From: VKMB-3413 sp041027365
GTDB taxonomy: Bacteria; Pseudomonadota; Alphaproteobacteria; Rhizobiales; Rhizobiaceae
Reading direction: 5' to 3'
DNA: 64,000 nt
NCBI RefSeq assembly: GCF_041027365.1
Contig: NZ_JBFTEH010000001.1
Span: forward strand, 310,001-374,000
In this document: positions 10,345-19,530 of the stretch, in pieces
Numbering within the stretch: position 1 is the first letter of the stretch
Layout: each line of letters begins with the position of its first letter
The notes under the pieces: model-generated
Databases searched by the model: none
The model's input: only the letters and a program-made list of their open reading frames with translations
What the model was told of the DNA's origin: nothing
Position numbers and translations under genes: made by a program

Positions 10345-11364
10345 ATGAAGATTCTCGTCACCGGTAATGCCGGATTCATCGGCTTTCACGTCGCGCGGCG
10401 CCTGATCGAGCGGGGCGACACGGTCATCGGCTTCGACGTCGTCAACGACTATTACGACCCGGCCCTGAAAGAGGCGCGGCTACGGCAGCTGAGCCAGGCC
10501 GCGACGACGGGGCAGGGCGACTACGTCTTCGTCCGGGCCAATCTCGCCGACCGCGCGTCGGTCGAGGCCTGCTTCGCGCAGCATCGGCCGGACCGGGTCA
10601 TCAGCCTCGCCGCGCAGGCGGGCGTGCGCTACTCGCTGGAGAATCCGAACGCCTATGTCGAGAGCAACATCGTCGCCTTCACCAACATCATCGAGGCCTG
10701 CCGCCATTACGGCGTCGAACATCTGACCTATGCCAGCACCTCGAGCGTCTACGGCGCGAACACGGCGATGCCGTTTTCCGAGCATCAGGGGGTCGACCAT
10801 CCGCTGCAGTTCTACGCCGCGACCAAGCGCGCCAACGAGCTGATGGCCCACGCCTACAGCCACCTCTATCGCCTGCCGACGACGGGACTGCGGTTTTTCA
10901 CGGTCTACGGCCCCTGGGGCCGTCCGGACATGGCGCTGTTCCTGTTCACCCGGGCGATCCTAGAGGGCAAGCCGATCCAGCTGTTCAACGGCGGAAATCA
11001 CACGCGTGACTTCACCTTCGTCGACGACATCGCCGAAGGCGTGATCCGCGCCAGCGACGATGTCGCGCGCCCCAATCCGGATTGGGACAGCGACCGGCCG
11101 GATCCCGCGACCAGCAACGCGCCGTTCCGGATCTTCAACATCGGCAACAACTCGCCGGTCAGGCTGCTCGACTATGTCGAAGCGCTTGAGGAGGCGCTCG
11201 GTCGCAAGGCGCAACGCGAGCTTCTGCCGCTGCAGGCGGGTGACGTTCCGGATACCTTCGCCGATGTCGGCGAGCTGGAAAGGGCGGTCGGCTACCGGCC
11301 GGCGACGCCGGTGAAGGACGGCGTCGCCGCCTTCGTCGAATGGTACAGGTCCTATTACGGCTAG
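10345..11364 (+). CDS. NAD-dependent UDP-sugar 4-epimerase (UDP-glucuronate epimerase type)
   Basis: A 339-residue extended SDR. It starts MKILVTGNAGFIGFHVARRL (the GxxGxxG NAD site) and has NDYYDPALKEARL, typical of UDP-glucuronate/UDP-galacturonate epimerases (CapI/LpsL type). The catalytic S-Y-K set is STSSVYG and FYAATK (about 133 and 154), with RFFTVYGPWGRPDMA after it. It probably inverts C4 of the uronic acid made by the adjacent dehydrogenase, giving a galacturonic-type precursor. This pairing is inference from context. The upstream frame is open much further but is the antisense of the dehydrogenase gene. Confidence 0.88.
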   Translation: MKILVTGNAGFIGFHVARRLIERGDTVIGFDVVNDYYDPALKEARLRQLSQAATTGQGDYVFVRANLADRASVEACFAQHRPDRVISLAAQAGVRYSLENPNAYVESNIVAFTNIIEACRHYGVEHLTYASTSSVYGANTAMPFSEHQGVDHPLQFYAATKRANELMAHAYSHLYRLPTTGLRFFTVYGPWGRPDMALFLFTRAILEGKPIQLFNGGNHTRDFTFVDDIAEGVIRASDDVARPNPDWDSDRPDPATSNAPFRIFNIGNNSPVRLLDYVEALEEALGRKAQRELLPLQAGDVPDTFADVGELERAVGYRPATPVKDGVAAFVEWYRSYYG

Positions 11365-11469
11365 AGCGGCATGATGGCTTCTACGCGCCGGCTGTGGCTG
11401 GCTCGGGAGCGAAGGGCCGGCAGCAAGGGCGACGGGGCTGGCTGCTGCCCGCGAGCCGCCGCCCTGGCG

Positions 11470-11736
11470 CATCTGGACTTCCCCAGCCAGCACCGGACGC
11501 GGATCCGTTCGACCAATTCCCTGGAGCGCCTGAACAAGGAGGTGAAGCGGCGCGCCGATGTCGTCGGCATATTCCCGAACGAGGGTTCCATCATCCGCCT
11601 CATCGGCGCCGTCCTCCTTGAGGCCAACGACGAATGGCAGACGCAGAACCGCTACATGCAGACCGAGCCCATGGCCGAACTCATGGCCACCGGCACCAAG
11701 CCAGAGACAATACGGATTTCCACCGCAGCCGCCTAA
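11470..11736 (+). pseudogene. IS256-family transposase, C-terminal fragment
   Basis: The frame reads HLDFPSQHRTRIRSTNSLER, LNKEVKRRADVVGIFPNEGS and AVLLEANDEWQTQNRYM, the highly conserved C-terminus of IS256-family (Mutator-like) transposases. About 300 residues of N-terminal sequence are missing. The bases after the stop (to about 11800) resemble the IS256 right end. It separates the epimerase from the sugar transferase gene in the polysaccharide locus. Confidence 0.85.
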
Positions 11737-11739
11737 AAC

Positions 11740-12159
11740 CGAGCCGCTTCAGTTACACCCGAACTTCCAACACGTTGACGGAGACGTCCCCGGGACACGA
11801 CCATCGTCGGTTCTCTCGACGGCTGGACAAGAGGGACTCGTCTTGTCATGAAACGGGCGAAGCTGTATCGGATCGCGCTCCAGACGAAGCGCCCTTGCCG
11901 GTGTGGTCGGTGGGAGGGCGGCAGACGACGCTGAGCACATCGGGAGATTTCCCGTAATCGGGGGCGCGTCGGCAACAGCTTCGAAAACTGGCTGTGCGGT
12001 CTGTAGGAGGCGGCTTCTTGGCGGACAAATTTCTTGCCACGGCTGGTACTGGCTCGGCGAACCCGCGTCGCGTGTTATAGCACTGGAACCGTCTGTGGCT
12101 TCTTCGGTGGCCGATGACTTACCTAGTTGCGACGAAAAGGCAGGCCCTAGGGCCGGATT
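11740..12159. other. Non-coding gap after IS256 remnant
   Basis: The first 60 bases probably include the right end of the IS256 element. No open frame with recognisable protein character is seen in the rest, which presumably holds the promoter for the downstream sugar transferase. Confidence 0.4.
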
Positions 12160-13476
12160 GTGACATTGGCTGATCCCAAGCTGCGACGGAGTGCTGTTCC
12201 TTCGAAGAGCCTGGGGCATTTGCTTCGCAACCCGAACGCCAGGTTCGTGACAGGATTTCTGCTCGCTGTCGTCCTGCCAGTCCTGGTGCGGTACGGCGGT
12301 GAGCCGGGAACCCCCGCCTTCGGGAGCGCTTGGAATACAATAGCCGGTACCGCCTTTGCGCTCGTTCTTGGCAACACGCTTCTGAGGGAAGTGACGCGGT
12401 TCCCCGGGATCAGGGCGGCCGGCTACGTCATGCCCTGCTTCGCCGCGACCTATGGCTTCGTGCTCGTCGCCTTCTTCATCTTCCGGCTCGACTACGCGCG
12501 GTCGCTTTTCGTCCTCAGCTTCGCGATCTGCATCGTCTGGTTCTTCGCGGGAATGGCATCTGCCAGGCAGACGGCGCGCCCGGCCTTTGCCGTGGTGCCG
12601 ATCGGGGACGTTCGCCGCCTCCTCAGCCTTCCGGCTCGGGAAATCGTCGTGCTGGAGGAGCCGGCGCCTCCGCGGTCGCCCGTTGACGGGCTTGTCGCCG
12701 ACTTCCGGGCCGACCTGCCGCCGGCGTGGGAGAGCTTCATCGCGGACTGGGTGCTGCAGGGGCGTCCGGCCTATCACGTCAAGCACGCAGCGGAGATGCT
12801 GACGGGCCGCGTTGAGATCGAGCACCTGTCCGAAAACAGCTTCGGGTCGCTGGATCCTGGTGGCGGCTATCGCAAGGTCAAAGCGGTGGTGGATGTTCTC
12901 GCCGCCGCAGCGCTCATGCCATTCTTTTTGGTCCTCGCGGCCGTGGTTGGTATCGCTATCCGGCTCGATTCGAAGGGGCCGGTCTTTTTCCGCCAGCAGC
13001 GCGTCGGCTATCGCGGCCGTGTCTTCACCGTCTTCAAGTTCCGCACGATGATCGACGGAAAGACGATGGCGGAGCAAGCTTCGCCGGACGGTGCCCGGAC
13101 GGCGGCGATGACGACGAATGCTGATCCGAGGATCACCCGGCTCGGACGGCTTTTGCGCCGCTCGCGGATCGACGAGATCCCGCAGCTGCTCAATGTCCTG
13201 CGCGGGGAGATGAGCTGGATCGGCCCCCGGCCGGAGGCCCTGCCTCTGTCGCGATGGTACGAGGGCGAACTTCCCTTCTACCGCTATCGGCACGTCGTGC
13301 GACCGGGCATCACAGGCTGGGCGCAGGTGAATCAGGGACATGTGGTGGAGATGCACGATGTGCTCGGCAAGCTCCACTACGACTTCTACTATATCAAGTA
13401 TTTTTCGCCCTGGCTCGACATGTTCATCTCGTTGCGTACGATCTGGATCATGATGCGGGGCAGAGGAGCGCGGTGA
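12160..13476 (+). CDS. Polyprenyl-phosphate sugar-1-phosphate transferase
   Basis: A 438-residue inner-membrane protein that starts the lipid-linked repeat unit of a polysaccharide. Several N-terminal membrane segments (about 30-140) precede a soluble linker. The C-terminal bacterial sugar-transferase domain (about 245-438) begins at KAVVDVLAAAALMPFFLVLA and carries FFRQQRVGYRG, VFKFRTM, RITRLGRLLRRSRIDEIPQL, GEMSWIGPRPE and PGITGWAQVN. The start is GTG; a TTG two codons later is possible, and no strong ribosome site distinguishes them. It closes the IS-bounded polysaccharide locus. A second, unrelated-looking member lies at 36154-37695. Confidence 0.88.
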   Translation: MTLADPKLRRSAVPSKSLGHLLRNPNARFVTGFLLAVVLPVLVRYGGEPGTPAFGSAWNTIAGTAFALVLGNTLLREVTRFPGIRAAGYVMPCFAATYGFVLVAFFIFRLDYARSLFVLSFAICIVWFFAGMASARQTARPAFAVVPIGDVRRLLSLPAREIVVLEEPAPPRSPVDGLVADFRADLPPAWESFIADWVLQGRPAYHVKHAAEMLTGRVEIEHLSENSFGSLDPGGGYRKVKAVVDVLAAAALMPFFLVLAAVVGIAIRLDSKGPVFFRQQRVGYRGRVFTVFKFRTMIDGKTMAEQASPDGARTAAMTTNADPRITRLGRLLRRSRIDEIPQLLNVLRGEMSWIGPRPEALPLSRWYEGELPFYRYRHVVRPGITGWAQVNQGHVVEMHDVLGKLHYDFYYIKYFSPWLDMFISLRTIWIMMRGRGAR

Positions 13477-13544
13477 AGCCGTGCCGGGCACTCTCATGCC
13501 CGTCTGCCCGACGTGCACGCTGGCGTTTGTCCGGATCTGACGCA

Positions 13545-14095
13545 GCTGGACACCTCGAAGAACCCGGCTTTCCGGCCCGAGTAGGACGGATACTGCTGCC
13601 GTGCGCCGCCGAGGTGCCGGTCGAGGTGATTTTTGGAGCACCGAGGCTGCCGGGGCGTTCTCTCGAGGCAGATTCCGCCGTCAGGCGGGCGCACGTCGCC
13701 CCTGTTGCCAGACCAGGCGCGTGAGGTTGTAGGCAAGGTTCGCCATGCCGATCTTCATCTCGGCGCGCACGATGCCGATGGTGCGGACGAACCGCGCCAT
13801 CGGGCCCTTCTGGCGGGCGAAGACATGCTCGATCGCCGAGCGGATCCGCGAGCGTCGGCCATTGGCCCGTGACGTCCTCTCGCTCATCGGTCGCCCGTTC
13901 GGCTTCCGGCGGTGGATGTCCGAGACGTAGCCGTTCTTCTCCAGCCATTCCTCGTTCTTCGCCGACCGATAAGCGTTCGACCGTCACGGGCCTGTCTCAC
14001 CTGCCCAGACCTGGAGCCGGTGTTGGAGCGGTCGAGGACGTGCGAGAGCTGCGCTCCGTCATAGGCGGCGGCGTTCGTGACCATGAAGCCGCGGA
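13545..14095 (-). mobile_element. IS5-family insertion sequence, copy 2 (truncated, inverted)
   Basis: This is the right half of the same element as 3618-4934, in opposite orientation. The terminal repeat gctggacacctcgaagaacc lies at 13545-13564. The transposase C-terminus reads MSERTSRANGRRSRIRSAIE (start 13887) to NLAYNLTRLVWQQGRRAPA (stop 13681). Further pieces (GFMVTNAAAYDGAQLSHVLD) lie up to 14095, where an IS66 scrap takes over. Relative to copy 1 it carries a 12-base insertion near 13617-13628 and a scrambled patch near 13970-14010. The reading frame is broken. Confidence 0.85.
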
Positions 14096-14173
14096 TGGCG
14101 GCTACAAGACGCTCGCCAAAAGGGGCAGGTGCGGCTTGCCTTCTGCTGGGCGCATGTCCGTCGCCGGTTCTCC
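14094..14173 (+). pseudogene. IS66-family transposase scrap
   Basis: Two frames give GGYKTLAKRG and QVRLAFCWAHVRRRFS, matching the IS66 TnpC signature (consensus like GYxxLA...VQLAFCWAHVRRRF) with one frameshift. Only about 27 codons survive. It abuts the truncated end of IS5 copy 2. Confidence 0.6.
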
Positions 14174-14222
14174 CCGCCATCGCGGTTTCAGCACGCCCCG
14201 CTCGCGTGTCCTGCATCAGGCG

Positions 14223-14381
14223 ATGACGCGCAGCGAGCTGCGCCGGCGCGTTGTCGAGGGCCTTGAGCCGCGAGGCGTGATCTGGACGCCGGGCGACCCT
14301 GAAAGCCCTGAGTGCTGGATGGTGTTCGCGCCGGAGCCGACGTGGCGCGGGCCGACGCCGATCGGGAGGGACTCCGAATGA
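14223..14381 (+). CDS. Small hypothetical protein of the integrase module
   Basis: A 52-residue frame, MTRSELRRRVVEGLEPRGVI..., with no recognised domain. Its stop overlaps the ATG of the next frame (ATGA), as do the following junctions up to the integrase, suggesting a compact phage/island operon. Support is only from frame coupling. Confidence 0.35.
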   Translation: MTRSELRRRVVEGLEPRGVIWTPGDPESPECWMVFAPEPTWRGPTPIGRDSE

Positions 14382-14666
14382 ACCCCTTCGTTTCAGCCCA
14401 CGCCGTCTGTCGCTGGCTTGAGCGTGACCATGGACGCGATCCGCACCGAGATCCTGCCCGACCGGCTCCGGGCGGTCTTGCCGCCGGTCGGGGCGCTGAA
14501 AATCAAGCGGGATCGGCACGTCCTGGTCATCGAAAACGGAATCGTGGTGACGATCAACAACCGCGGCACCGAGCGGCCGGGCTTTAAGCGATCCGTCCCG
14601 CAGTTCGTCCCCGGAAGATGCCGGCGAACGCGCCGCATGCGGGAAGATTGGGCGGCGACCGAATGA
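14378..14666 (+). pseudogene. Phage-like HAVxRWLER-type protein, apparently frameshifted
   Basis: From the ATG at 14378 the frame gives MNPFVSAHAVCRWLER. Then the sensible protein continues in another frame as MDAIRTEILPDRLRAVLPPV and HVLVIENGIVVTINNRG (ATG 14430, stop 14666). The two halves look like one small island protein broken near 14425. A separate gene starting at 14430 cannot be excluded. Its stop overlaps the next start by ATGA. Function unknown. Confidence 0.4.
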
Positions 14667-14848
14667 GCGCCCTTACCACCCTCAGCCTCGGCGCTCGCAC
14701 CCTCGAACTGTGCTTCGCCGGCAAGGACCCGCCGGAGATCGCCCGGATCCTGACGGCCGAGCACGGCAAGCACGGCCAGCCGATCACGCCCGACGAGGCG
14801 CGCGAGCTGTACCAGACCGAATTTCGCAATCGGAGGATCGCCCGATGA
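14663..14848 (+). CDS. Small hypothetical protein of the integrase module
   Basis: A 61-residue product (MSALTTLSLGARTLELCFAG...). It contains PPEIARILTAEHGKHGQPIT, which looks like a small helix-turn-helix (EIARIL...ITPDEAREL), but no family is recognised. It overlaps both neighbours by four bases, so it is translationally coupled in the integrase operon. Confidence 0.5.
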   Translation: MSALTTLSLGARTLELCFAGKDPPEIARILTAEHGKHGQPITPDEARELYQTEFRNRRIAR

Positions 14849-15213
14849 CGAAGCCCGGAACGCAAACCGCCGCCCGGAGACGGAGCTCCCCGAGCGGCGG
14901 CGGCGAGGAAAGCGTGGAGGTCGGCATTCCCGAAGCGAATTCCTACGGCAACGGCCGGCCGGCATCAAGCAAGGCAGGAGGGCCCGAACGCACGCGCCTC
15001 GCGCTGCCGGAGCGGCGCATGCTGAACGCCCACCAGGCGGCGGAATATCTCGGCGTGTCCCTTTCTTGGTTCAAACGCCAGATGCCCGTCGCGCCGATCA
15101 AGCTCGGCGACATGATCCGGTGGGATCGTAAGGCTCTCGACCAGTGGGTTGACGGACAGACCAAGAGCACCGCCAATATGACCGGTGACGAATGGCTTGG
15201 AGTGATGGACTGA
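14845..15213 (+). CDS. AlpA/MerR-type helix-turn-helix protein (putative excisionase)
   Basis: A 122-residue protein whose second half is a DNA-binding domain of the AlpA/HTH_17 type: LNAHQAAEYLGVSLSWFKRQ, then PIKLGDMIRWDRKALDQWVD (about 55-100). The N-terminal 50 residues are low-complexity. The ATG has CGGAGGA seven bases upstream. It overlaps the preceding gene by ATGA and the integrase start at 15212 by two bases. Position and fold suggest a recombination directionality factor or island regulator; this is inferred. Confidence 0.65.
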   Translation: MTKPGTQTAARRRSSPSGGGEESVEVGIPEANSYGNGRPASSKAGGPERTRLALPERRMLNAHQAAEYLGVSLSWFKRQMPVAPIKLGDMIRWDRKALDQWVDGQTKSTANMTGDEWLGVMD

Positions 15214-16318
15214 TGAAGAATCGCGGCCCCAGCACCGTCACGGTCAAAGGCTCAAGCGGTACACCTCCAAGGGCGAGACATACTGCTATCGCCGGGCAAC
15301 CGGCACGCGCCTGATGGCGCCGTTCGGATCGGCCGAGTTCTTCGAGGAGCTGCGCGTCGCCGAGGAGAAGGCGAAGGGGCGCCCGGCCGTCATGGACGGC
15401 ACGCTCGGCGCGGCGATCGAGCTCTACAAGTCGCATCACCGTTGGACGCAGCTCGCCCCGCGCACGCGATCGGATTACGAGAAGATCCTCGCCTATCTCG
15501 AGCCGCTCGGTCGCATGCCGCTGGCGACGATCGACAGCGCCTTCATCGCGGGGCTGCGCGACAAGACCTATGCGAAGAAGAAGCGGACCTTCGCGAACCG
15601 GGTGATTGTGGTGCTCTCGGTCGTGCTCGCCGGCGCGGCCGAGCGCGGCAAGATCAAGCAGAACCCCGCCAAGGGCGTCCGGCTGATCCCCCGCATAAAG
15701 GGCGCGCCGAAGGTGAACCGCGCCTGGAAGCCGCACGAACGCGAAGCCGTTATGGCGGCGGCAACGCCTGAGCTGCGGCTGCCGATCGCGCTCGCCATGT
15801 TTGCCGGCCTGCGCGAGGGCGACGTGATGGTGCTGCCGCGCAATGCCGTTCAGGACGGCTGGCTGGTCGCGCGCACGAACAAGGCCGACGTCGAGGTCGC
15901 CTGGCCGCTGCACTCGGAGCTGGCGCGGATCATCGACGAGACGACGGAAGTCTTCCGCCAAAGGCGCGAGGCGCGAGCCAAGAAGGGCGAGCCGGCGCCG
16001 GAGCCGATGACGCTGTGCGTCACGTCCCGCGGCACGCCATGGACGGCGAACGGCTTCCGCGCCTCGTTCTTCAAGATGATCGGCAAGCTGAAGGACGAGG
16101 GGAAGGTCGGCTCCGGCCTGACCTTCCACGGACTGCGGCACACCGTCGGCGCGCTCCTGAAAGAGGACGGGGCGAGCGACGAGGACATCGCGATCGCGCT
16201 GGGCCAGAAGACGGTGACGATGGCGCGGCACTACTCGGCCGAGGCGAACAAGCGCACGCGGATGACGGCCGCGACGCTCAAGTTCGACCCGCTGAAGCGG
16301 AGCAAGCCGGGACCATAA
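15212..16318 (+). pseudogene. Tyrosine recombinase (integrase) with N-terminal frameshift
   Basis: The catalytic domain is complete: Arg in AGLREGD (about residue 160 of the 334-residue uninterrupted part), HGLRH and the tyrosine in ARHYSAEA. The SAM-like core-binding domain begins near AAIELYKSHHRWTQL. The uninterrupted frame starts at ATG 15314. However, the natural start is ATG 15212 (MKNRGPSTVTVKG), whose reading continues as KRYTSKGETYCYRRATGTRL only if one base is restored near 15249. Either the gene is broken or it is translated from the internal start, losing the arm-binding N-terminus. It ends 74 bp from the 3' end of tRNA-Met, the typical arrangement for tRNA-targeted integrases. 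Confidence 0.8.
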
Positions 16319-16392
16319 TTGTCTAACTCGGCTGCTTCGCGTCGTCTCGCGACAACCAAGCGTCTGAAAGCCCTGCGGTATAAGGGGTTCGA

Positions 16393-16469
16393 TGGTAGCG
16401 GAGGAGGGACTTGAACCCCCGACACGCGGATTATGATTCCGCTGCTCTAACCAACTGAGCTACTCCGCC
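16393..16469 (-). tRNA. tRNA-Met (CAT anticodon)
   Basis: A 77-nt cloverleaf including encoded CCA. The acceptor stem is GGCGGAG pairing with CTCCGCT (one terminal wobble), and the D-loop is AGCTCAGTTGGTTAGAGC. The anticodon arm GCGGA-ATCATAA-TCCGC carries CAT, and the T-arm contains GGTTCAAGTC. The sequence fits the alphaproteobacterial elongator tRNA-Met. CAT-bearing tRNA-Ile2 cannot be strictly excluded by eye. Its 3' end faces the integrase gene and is the likely attachment site of the neighbouring island. Confidence 0.95.
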
Positions 16470-16898
16470 CCGGCCCGCTCGTGGCGGGAAGGACGGGCGC
16501 GATATAGGACCGGGCGGTAAGGCCTGTCAATGCTTTCCGGCCGCTCGACGGTGGCGGTTCATCCGCCTCGTCCACAGCCGCGCGAAGGCCTCCGGCATGG
16601 CCGGTGGCGAGCGGCCGCTCGGTTCCCGTCGTTCCGCACGAAACGCGGGTACTGCCGGCCGCATCAGCGTCGGCCGAGGCTGCCGCCCGACCGGGCTGCA
16701 GGGCCTCGGCTCGCTTCGCGGGGATTCGGGGCGTCGGGGCAGAACGCTCGGCAGGGCGCGCTGTAGACGCCGTTTACCCTGCCGATCATCCCGAAGATTG
16801 GCCTCGCTTGTGGGAAACGGTGCGCTTGGCTAAAGCTCGGCGGTCATTTACGAAATATCAATCCGACGGAAGCGGCGCCGTCCCTGTCGAGTCGATCC
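16470..16898. other. Intergenic, no gene seen
   Basis: GC-rich sequence between tRNA-Met and the LysM protein. Only shadow frames without motifs are present. It should hold the tRNA promoter (reading leftward) and the promoter of the LysM gene. Confidence 0.5.
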
Positions 16899-19430
16899 AT
16901 GCCACGCAGAGCCCTCGCTGTCGTCCTGTCCTGTCTGTTCGTGCTGGTGGCGATCGCCGCCGGCTATTGGGACATGCTGAGCAGCGAAAAGCTCCGGATC
17001 GCCCGGAACGACGCAGGCGGGGCCGACGTGACGCAGCTGTCGACCCCGACCGACGGTCCGGCGCGACCGGCCGGCACGGGCGCATCGGGGCAGGGCGCTG
17101 ACGCCGGCGCGGTGGCTTCCGGCAAGGGGAATCGCGCCGGTCAGGAGTCCGGCCACGCCGCCGCGACCGGGGCGGGCGAGGGCGCCGCGGTGCCGGGCGT
17201 CGCCGCCCCGCAAGGCGGTGCGGCCGCGGATGCGGGCACGGCGGAAACGAAGGCCGGGTCTGCCGACGGGACGCCGACTGTGGGGGCTCCGTCGGGGCAG
17301 GCGGCGGCTTCTTCCGGGACGGATGCTGCCGGCAAGCCGGGGGCAGTCGCGGCTTCCGGCGGGAAGGCCTCGGAGGCACCTCGAAACTCTGCCGCCTCGG
17401 CTGACGCATCCAGGACAGACACCGGGGCTTCGGAAGGCGCGGGCGCGCGCGGGCGGGAAACGGCGCGGGCCGTCGACGCCCTGCCGCCGACGCCGGCGCC
17501 TCGCTCGGTCGCGTCCGACGGACAGGCCGAGCCTTCGACTCAGCAGACGAATGCAGGAAATCCCGCCGTACCCGCCACCGGAGCGGCGCCCGCGGTCGCG
17601 GATCTGCCGCGTGCGGCGTCCGAAGAGCCGTCGGTTTCGAAGCCCAAAGACGTCGCGGCCCTTCCGGCTGCCCCGGACCGGCACGACCGCGGGGCGGCCT
17701 CCGCAGGGGCGTCGTCGCTGCCTGCGACGGAACGGACGGACGGCGGCGCAGCCGGAAAGACCGCGGCCGCCGCGGCAGGCCCTGCCTCGGCTTCGCTGCC
17801 GGCTGCCGCCGGCCCGAACGCCGCCGACAAGCCGCACTTCGATCTCTTGCGGGTAGAGCCGGATGGCTCCACCGTCATCGCCGGCCGCTCGGCGCCGGGC
17901 GCCTCGGTGATGCTGCGCGACGGCGCCGGGGGCGAGACGCTGGGCAGCGATCGGGCGAATGCCGACGGCGATTTCGCCATTGTGCTGGACCAGCCGCTGA
18001 AGCCAGGCGATCACGAGATCCGGATCCACTCCGACGATCACGGCAAGACCGCTGTCTCCGACGAAGCCGCGATCGTGAGCGTGCCGAAGGCGGGTGATCC
18101 GGGCGACCTCCTGGCGATGATCGACCGCCCGAACGCGGCGCCGACGCTGGTCGAAGTGCCGAAGGCGCGCGAGACCGGCGCGGCGTCCGGCGCGAGCGCC
18201 AAGACGGCTGCGCAGGCGCTCGACCTGCCGACGACCAAGTCTCCCGCGGCGCAGACGACGACGGCCGAGGTGCCGGCAGCATCGGGCCCTGCCAGGTCTT
18301 CATCGGCACCGGCAACGGCCGGCGATGGAACGGTGATGCTGCCCCGCGACGCCTCCGGTGCCGCTTCGGCCGGAAAGCCGGCGACGGAGGCCACCGTGCC
18401 GCTGCTGCGGGTCGAGGCGGTGGAGATCGACGCCGGCCGCGTCTATGTCGCCGGCGCCGCCGACCCCGGCTCGACCGTGCGCGTCTATGTCGACAACGCC
18501 TTCCTCGCCGCCAGCAAGGCCAGTGCCGACAAGCGCTTCCTCGTGTCCTCGGACGACCGGATGACGGTCGGCGACCATCTCGTGCGCGCCGACCAGATGA
18601 AGCCGGACGGTGGCGTTGCCGCGCGCGTCGAGGTGCCGTTTCATCGGCCGGAGGGTGCCGAGGTGGCCGCGATCGCGCCGCCGTCGAAGCCCGCCGGGGG
18701 ACGGACGTTGGCCGCACCCGGCCCCGCCACTGCTTCCGAAGAGCCGGGTACCGGCGGCGGCGCCGCGTCCCCGCCGCGAGCAGCGGACGAGGCCTCGGGC
18801 GCGCGCGATCGGGTGGTGAAAGGATCGCCGCCGTCGATCCGCCCCGGTGCTGAGCAGCCTCCGCGCGCCGACGCTCGGCCGGGAGCCGAGACATCATCGC
18901 CGTCCGCCGCGCCGACCGGGGCCGCGGGCCCGGCACAGCCAGCCGGTGCGGTGCAGGCCGAGAGAGGGACGGATGGTCAAGCGGCGACGGGCGTTGCGGC
19001 GTCTCCTGCGGTTTCCTCGCAGCGGGCGTCTGCCGGTGCGGCCGGGCAGGAGCAGCGGAATGCTCAGCCGTCGACCGTCGCTGTCGCCGATCCCTCGGCC
19101 GCCGGCCCCGCGGCAACGCAGGACCCTGCCGCCGCTGCGGCCCCTTCCGGCGCCAACGGCGCCGGTGCGGAGGAGGGCGTGCCAACCCGGATGCAGGCGC
19201 CGCTGGCGACCGCAAAAGGGCGGGTGATCATCCGCAAGGGCGACACGCTGTGGCGGATCTCCCGCGATACGTATGGCGATGGCCGCCGCTACACGGTGAT
19301 CTACCTTGCCAATGGCGACCAGATCCGCAACCCGGATCTGATCTATCCGGGCCAGGTGTTCCGCATGCCGGACGACCAGCCGGCAGGTTCGGCGGCCTCC
19401 GGTGACGGCAGGCCGACGGCCGCAGACTGA
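16899..19430 (+). CDS. Large Ala-rich surface protein with C-terminal LysM domain
   Basis: An 843-residue protein with an N-terminal membrane anchor (AVVLSCLFVLVAIAAGYWDM). A long Ala/Pro/Gly/Ser low-complexity region follows (about 50-300), then two Ig/bacterial adhesion-like modules. The first is FDLLRVEPDGSTVIAGRSAP (about 310-390) and the second is VEIDAGRVYVAGAADPGSTV (about 505-580). A second low-complexity linker precedes a LysM domain at the end (KGDTLWRISRDTYGDGRRYT, about 775-825). It is anchored in the inner membrane with LysM reaching peptidoglycan. Conserved in Hyphomicrobiales but of unknown role. A hairpin terminator follows at 19482. Confidence 0.85.
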   Translation: MPRRALAVVLSCLFVLVAIAAGYWDMLSSEKLRIARNDAGGADVTQLSTPTDGPARPAGTGASGQGADAGAVASGKGNRAGQESGHAAATGAGEGAAVPGVAAPQGGAAADAGTAETKAGSADGTPTVGAPSGQAAASSGTDAAGKPGAVAASGGKASEAPRNSAASADASRTDTGASEGAGARGRETARAVDALPPTPAPRSVASDGQAEPSTQQTNAGNPAVPATGAAPAVADLPRAASEEPSVSKPKDVAALPAAPDRHDRGAASAGASSLPATERTDGGAAGKTAAAAAGPASASLPAAAGPNAADKPHFDLLRVEPDGSTVIAGRSAPGASVMLRDGAGGETLGSDRANADGDFAIVLDQPLKPGDHEIRIHSDDHGKTAVSDEAAIVSVPKAGDPGDLLAMIDRPNAAPTLVEVPKARETGAASGASAKTAAQALDLPTTKSPAAQTTTAEVPAASGPARSSSAPATAGDGTVMLPRDASGAASAGKPATEATVPLLRVEAVEIDAGRVYVAGAADPGSTVRVYVDNAFLAASKASADKRFLVSSDDRMTVGDHLVRADQMKPDGGVAARVEVPFHRPEGAEVAAIAPPSKPAGGRTLAAPGPATASEEPGTGGGAASPPRAADEASGARDRVVKGSPPSIRPGAEQPPRADARPGAETSSPSAAPTGAAGPAQPAGAVQAERGTDGQAATGVAASPAVSSQRASAGAAGQEQRNAQPSTVAVADPSAAGPAATQDPAAAAAPSGANGAGAEEGVPTRMQAPLATAKGRVIIRKGDTLWRISRDTYGDGRRYTVIYLANGDQIRNPDLIYPGQVFRMPDDQPAGSAASGDGRPTAAD

Positions 19431-19481
19431 CGGCAGACCCGCCGCATGGACAGGCGGCGACCGAGCACCTCGATGAGGCGA

Positions 19482-19510
19482 GGCCGCGACAGCGCGGCCT
19501 TCGTCGTTTA
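19482..19510 (+). terminator. Rho-independent terminator after LysM gene
   Basis: A perfect 7-bp stem GGCCGCG/CGCGGCC with loop ACAG, followed by the T-rich run TTCGTCGTTT, 50 bp after the stop codon. Confidence 0.65.
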
Positions 19511-19530
19511 AACGACGGACGAACGAGACG

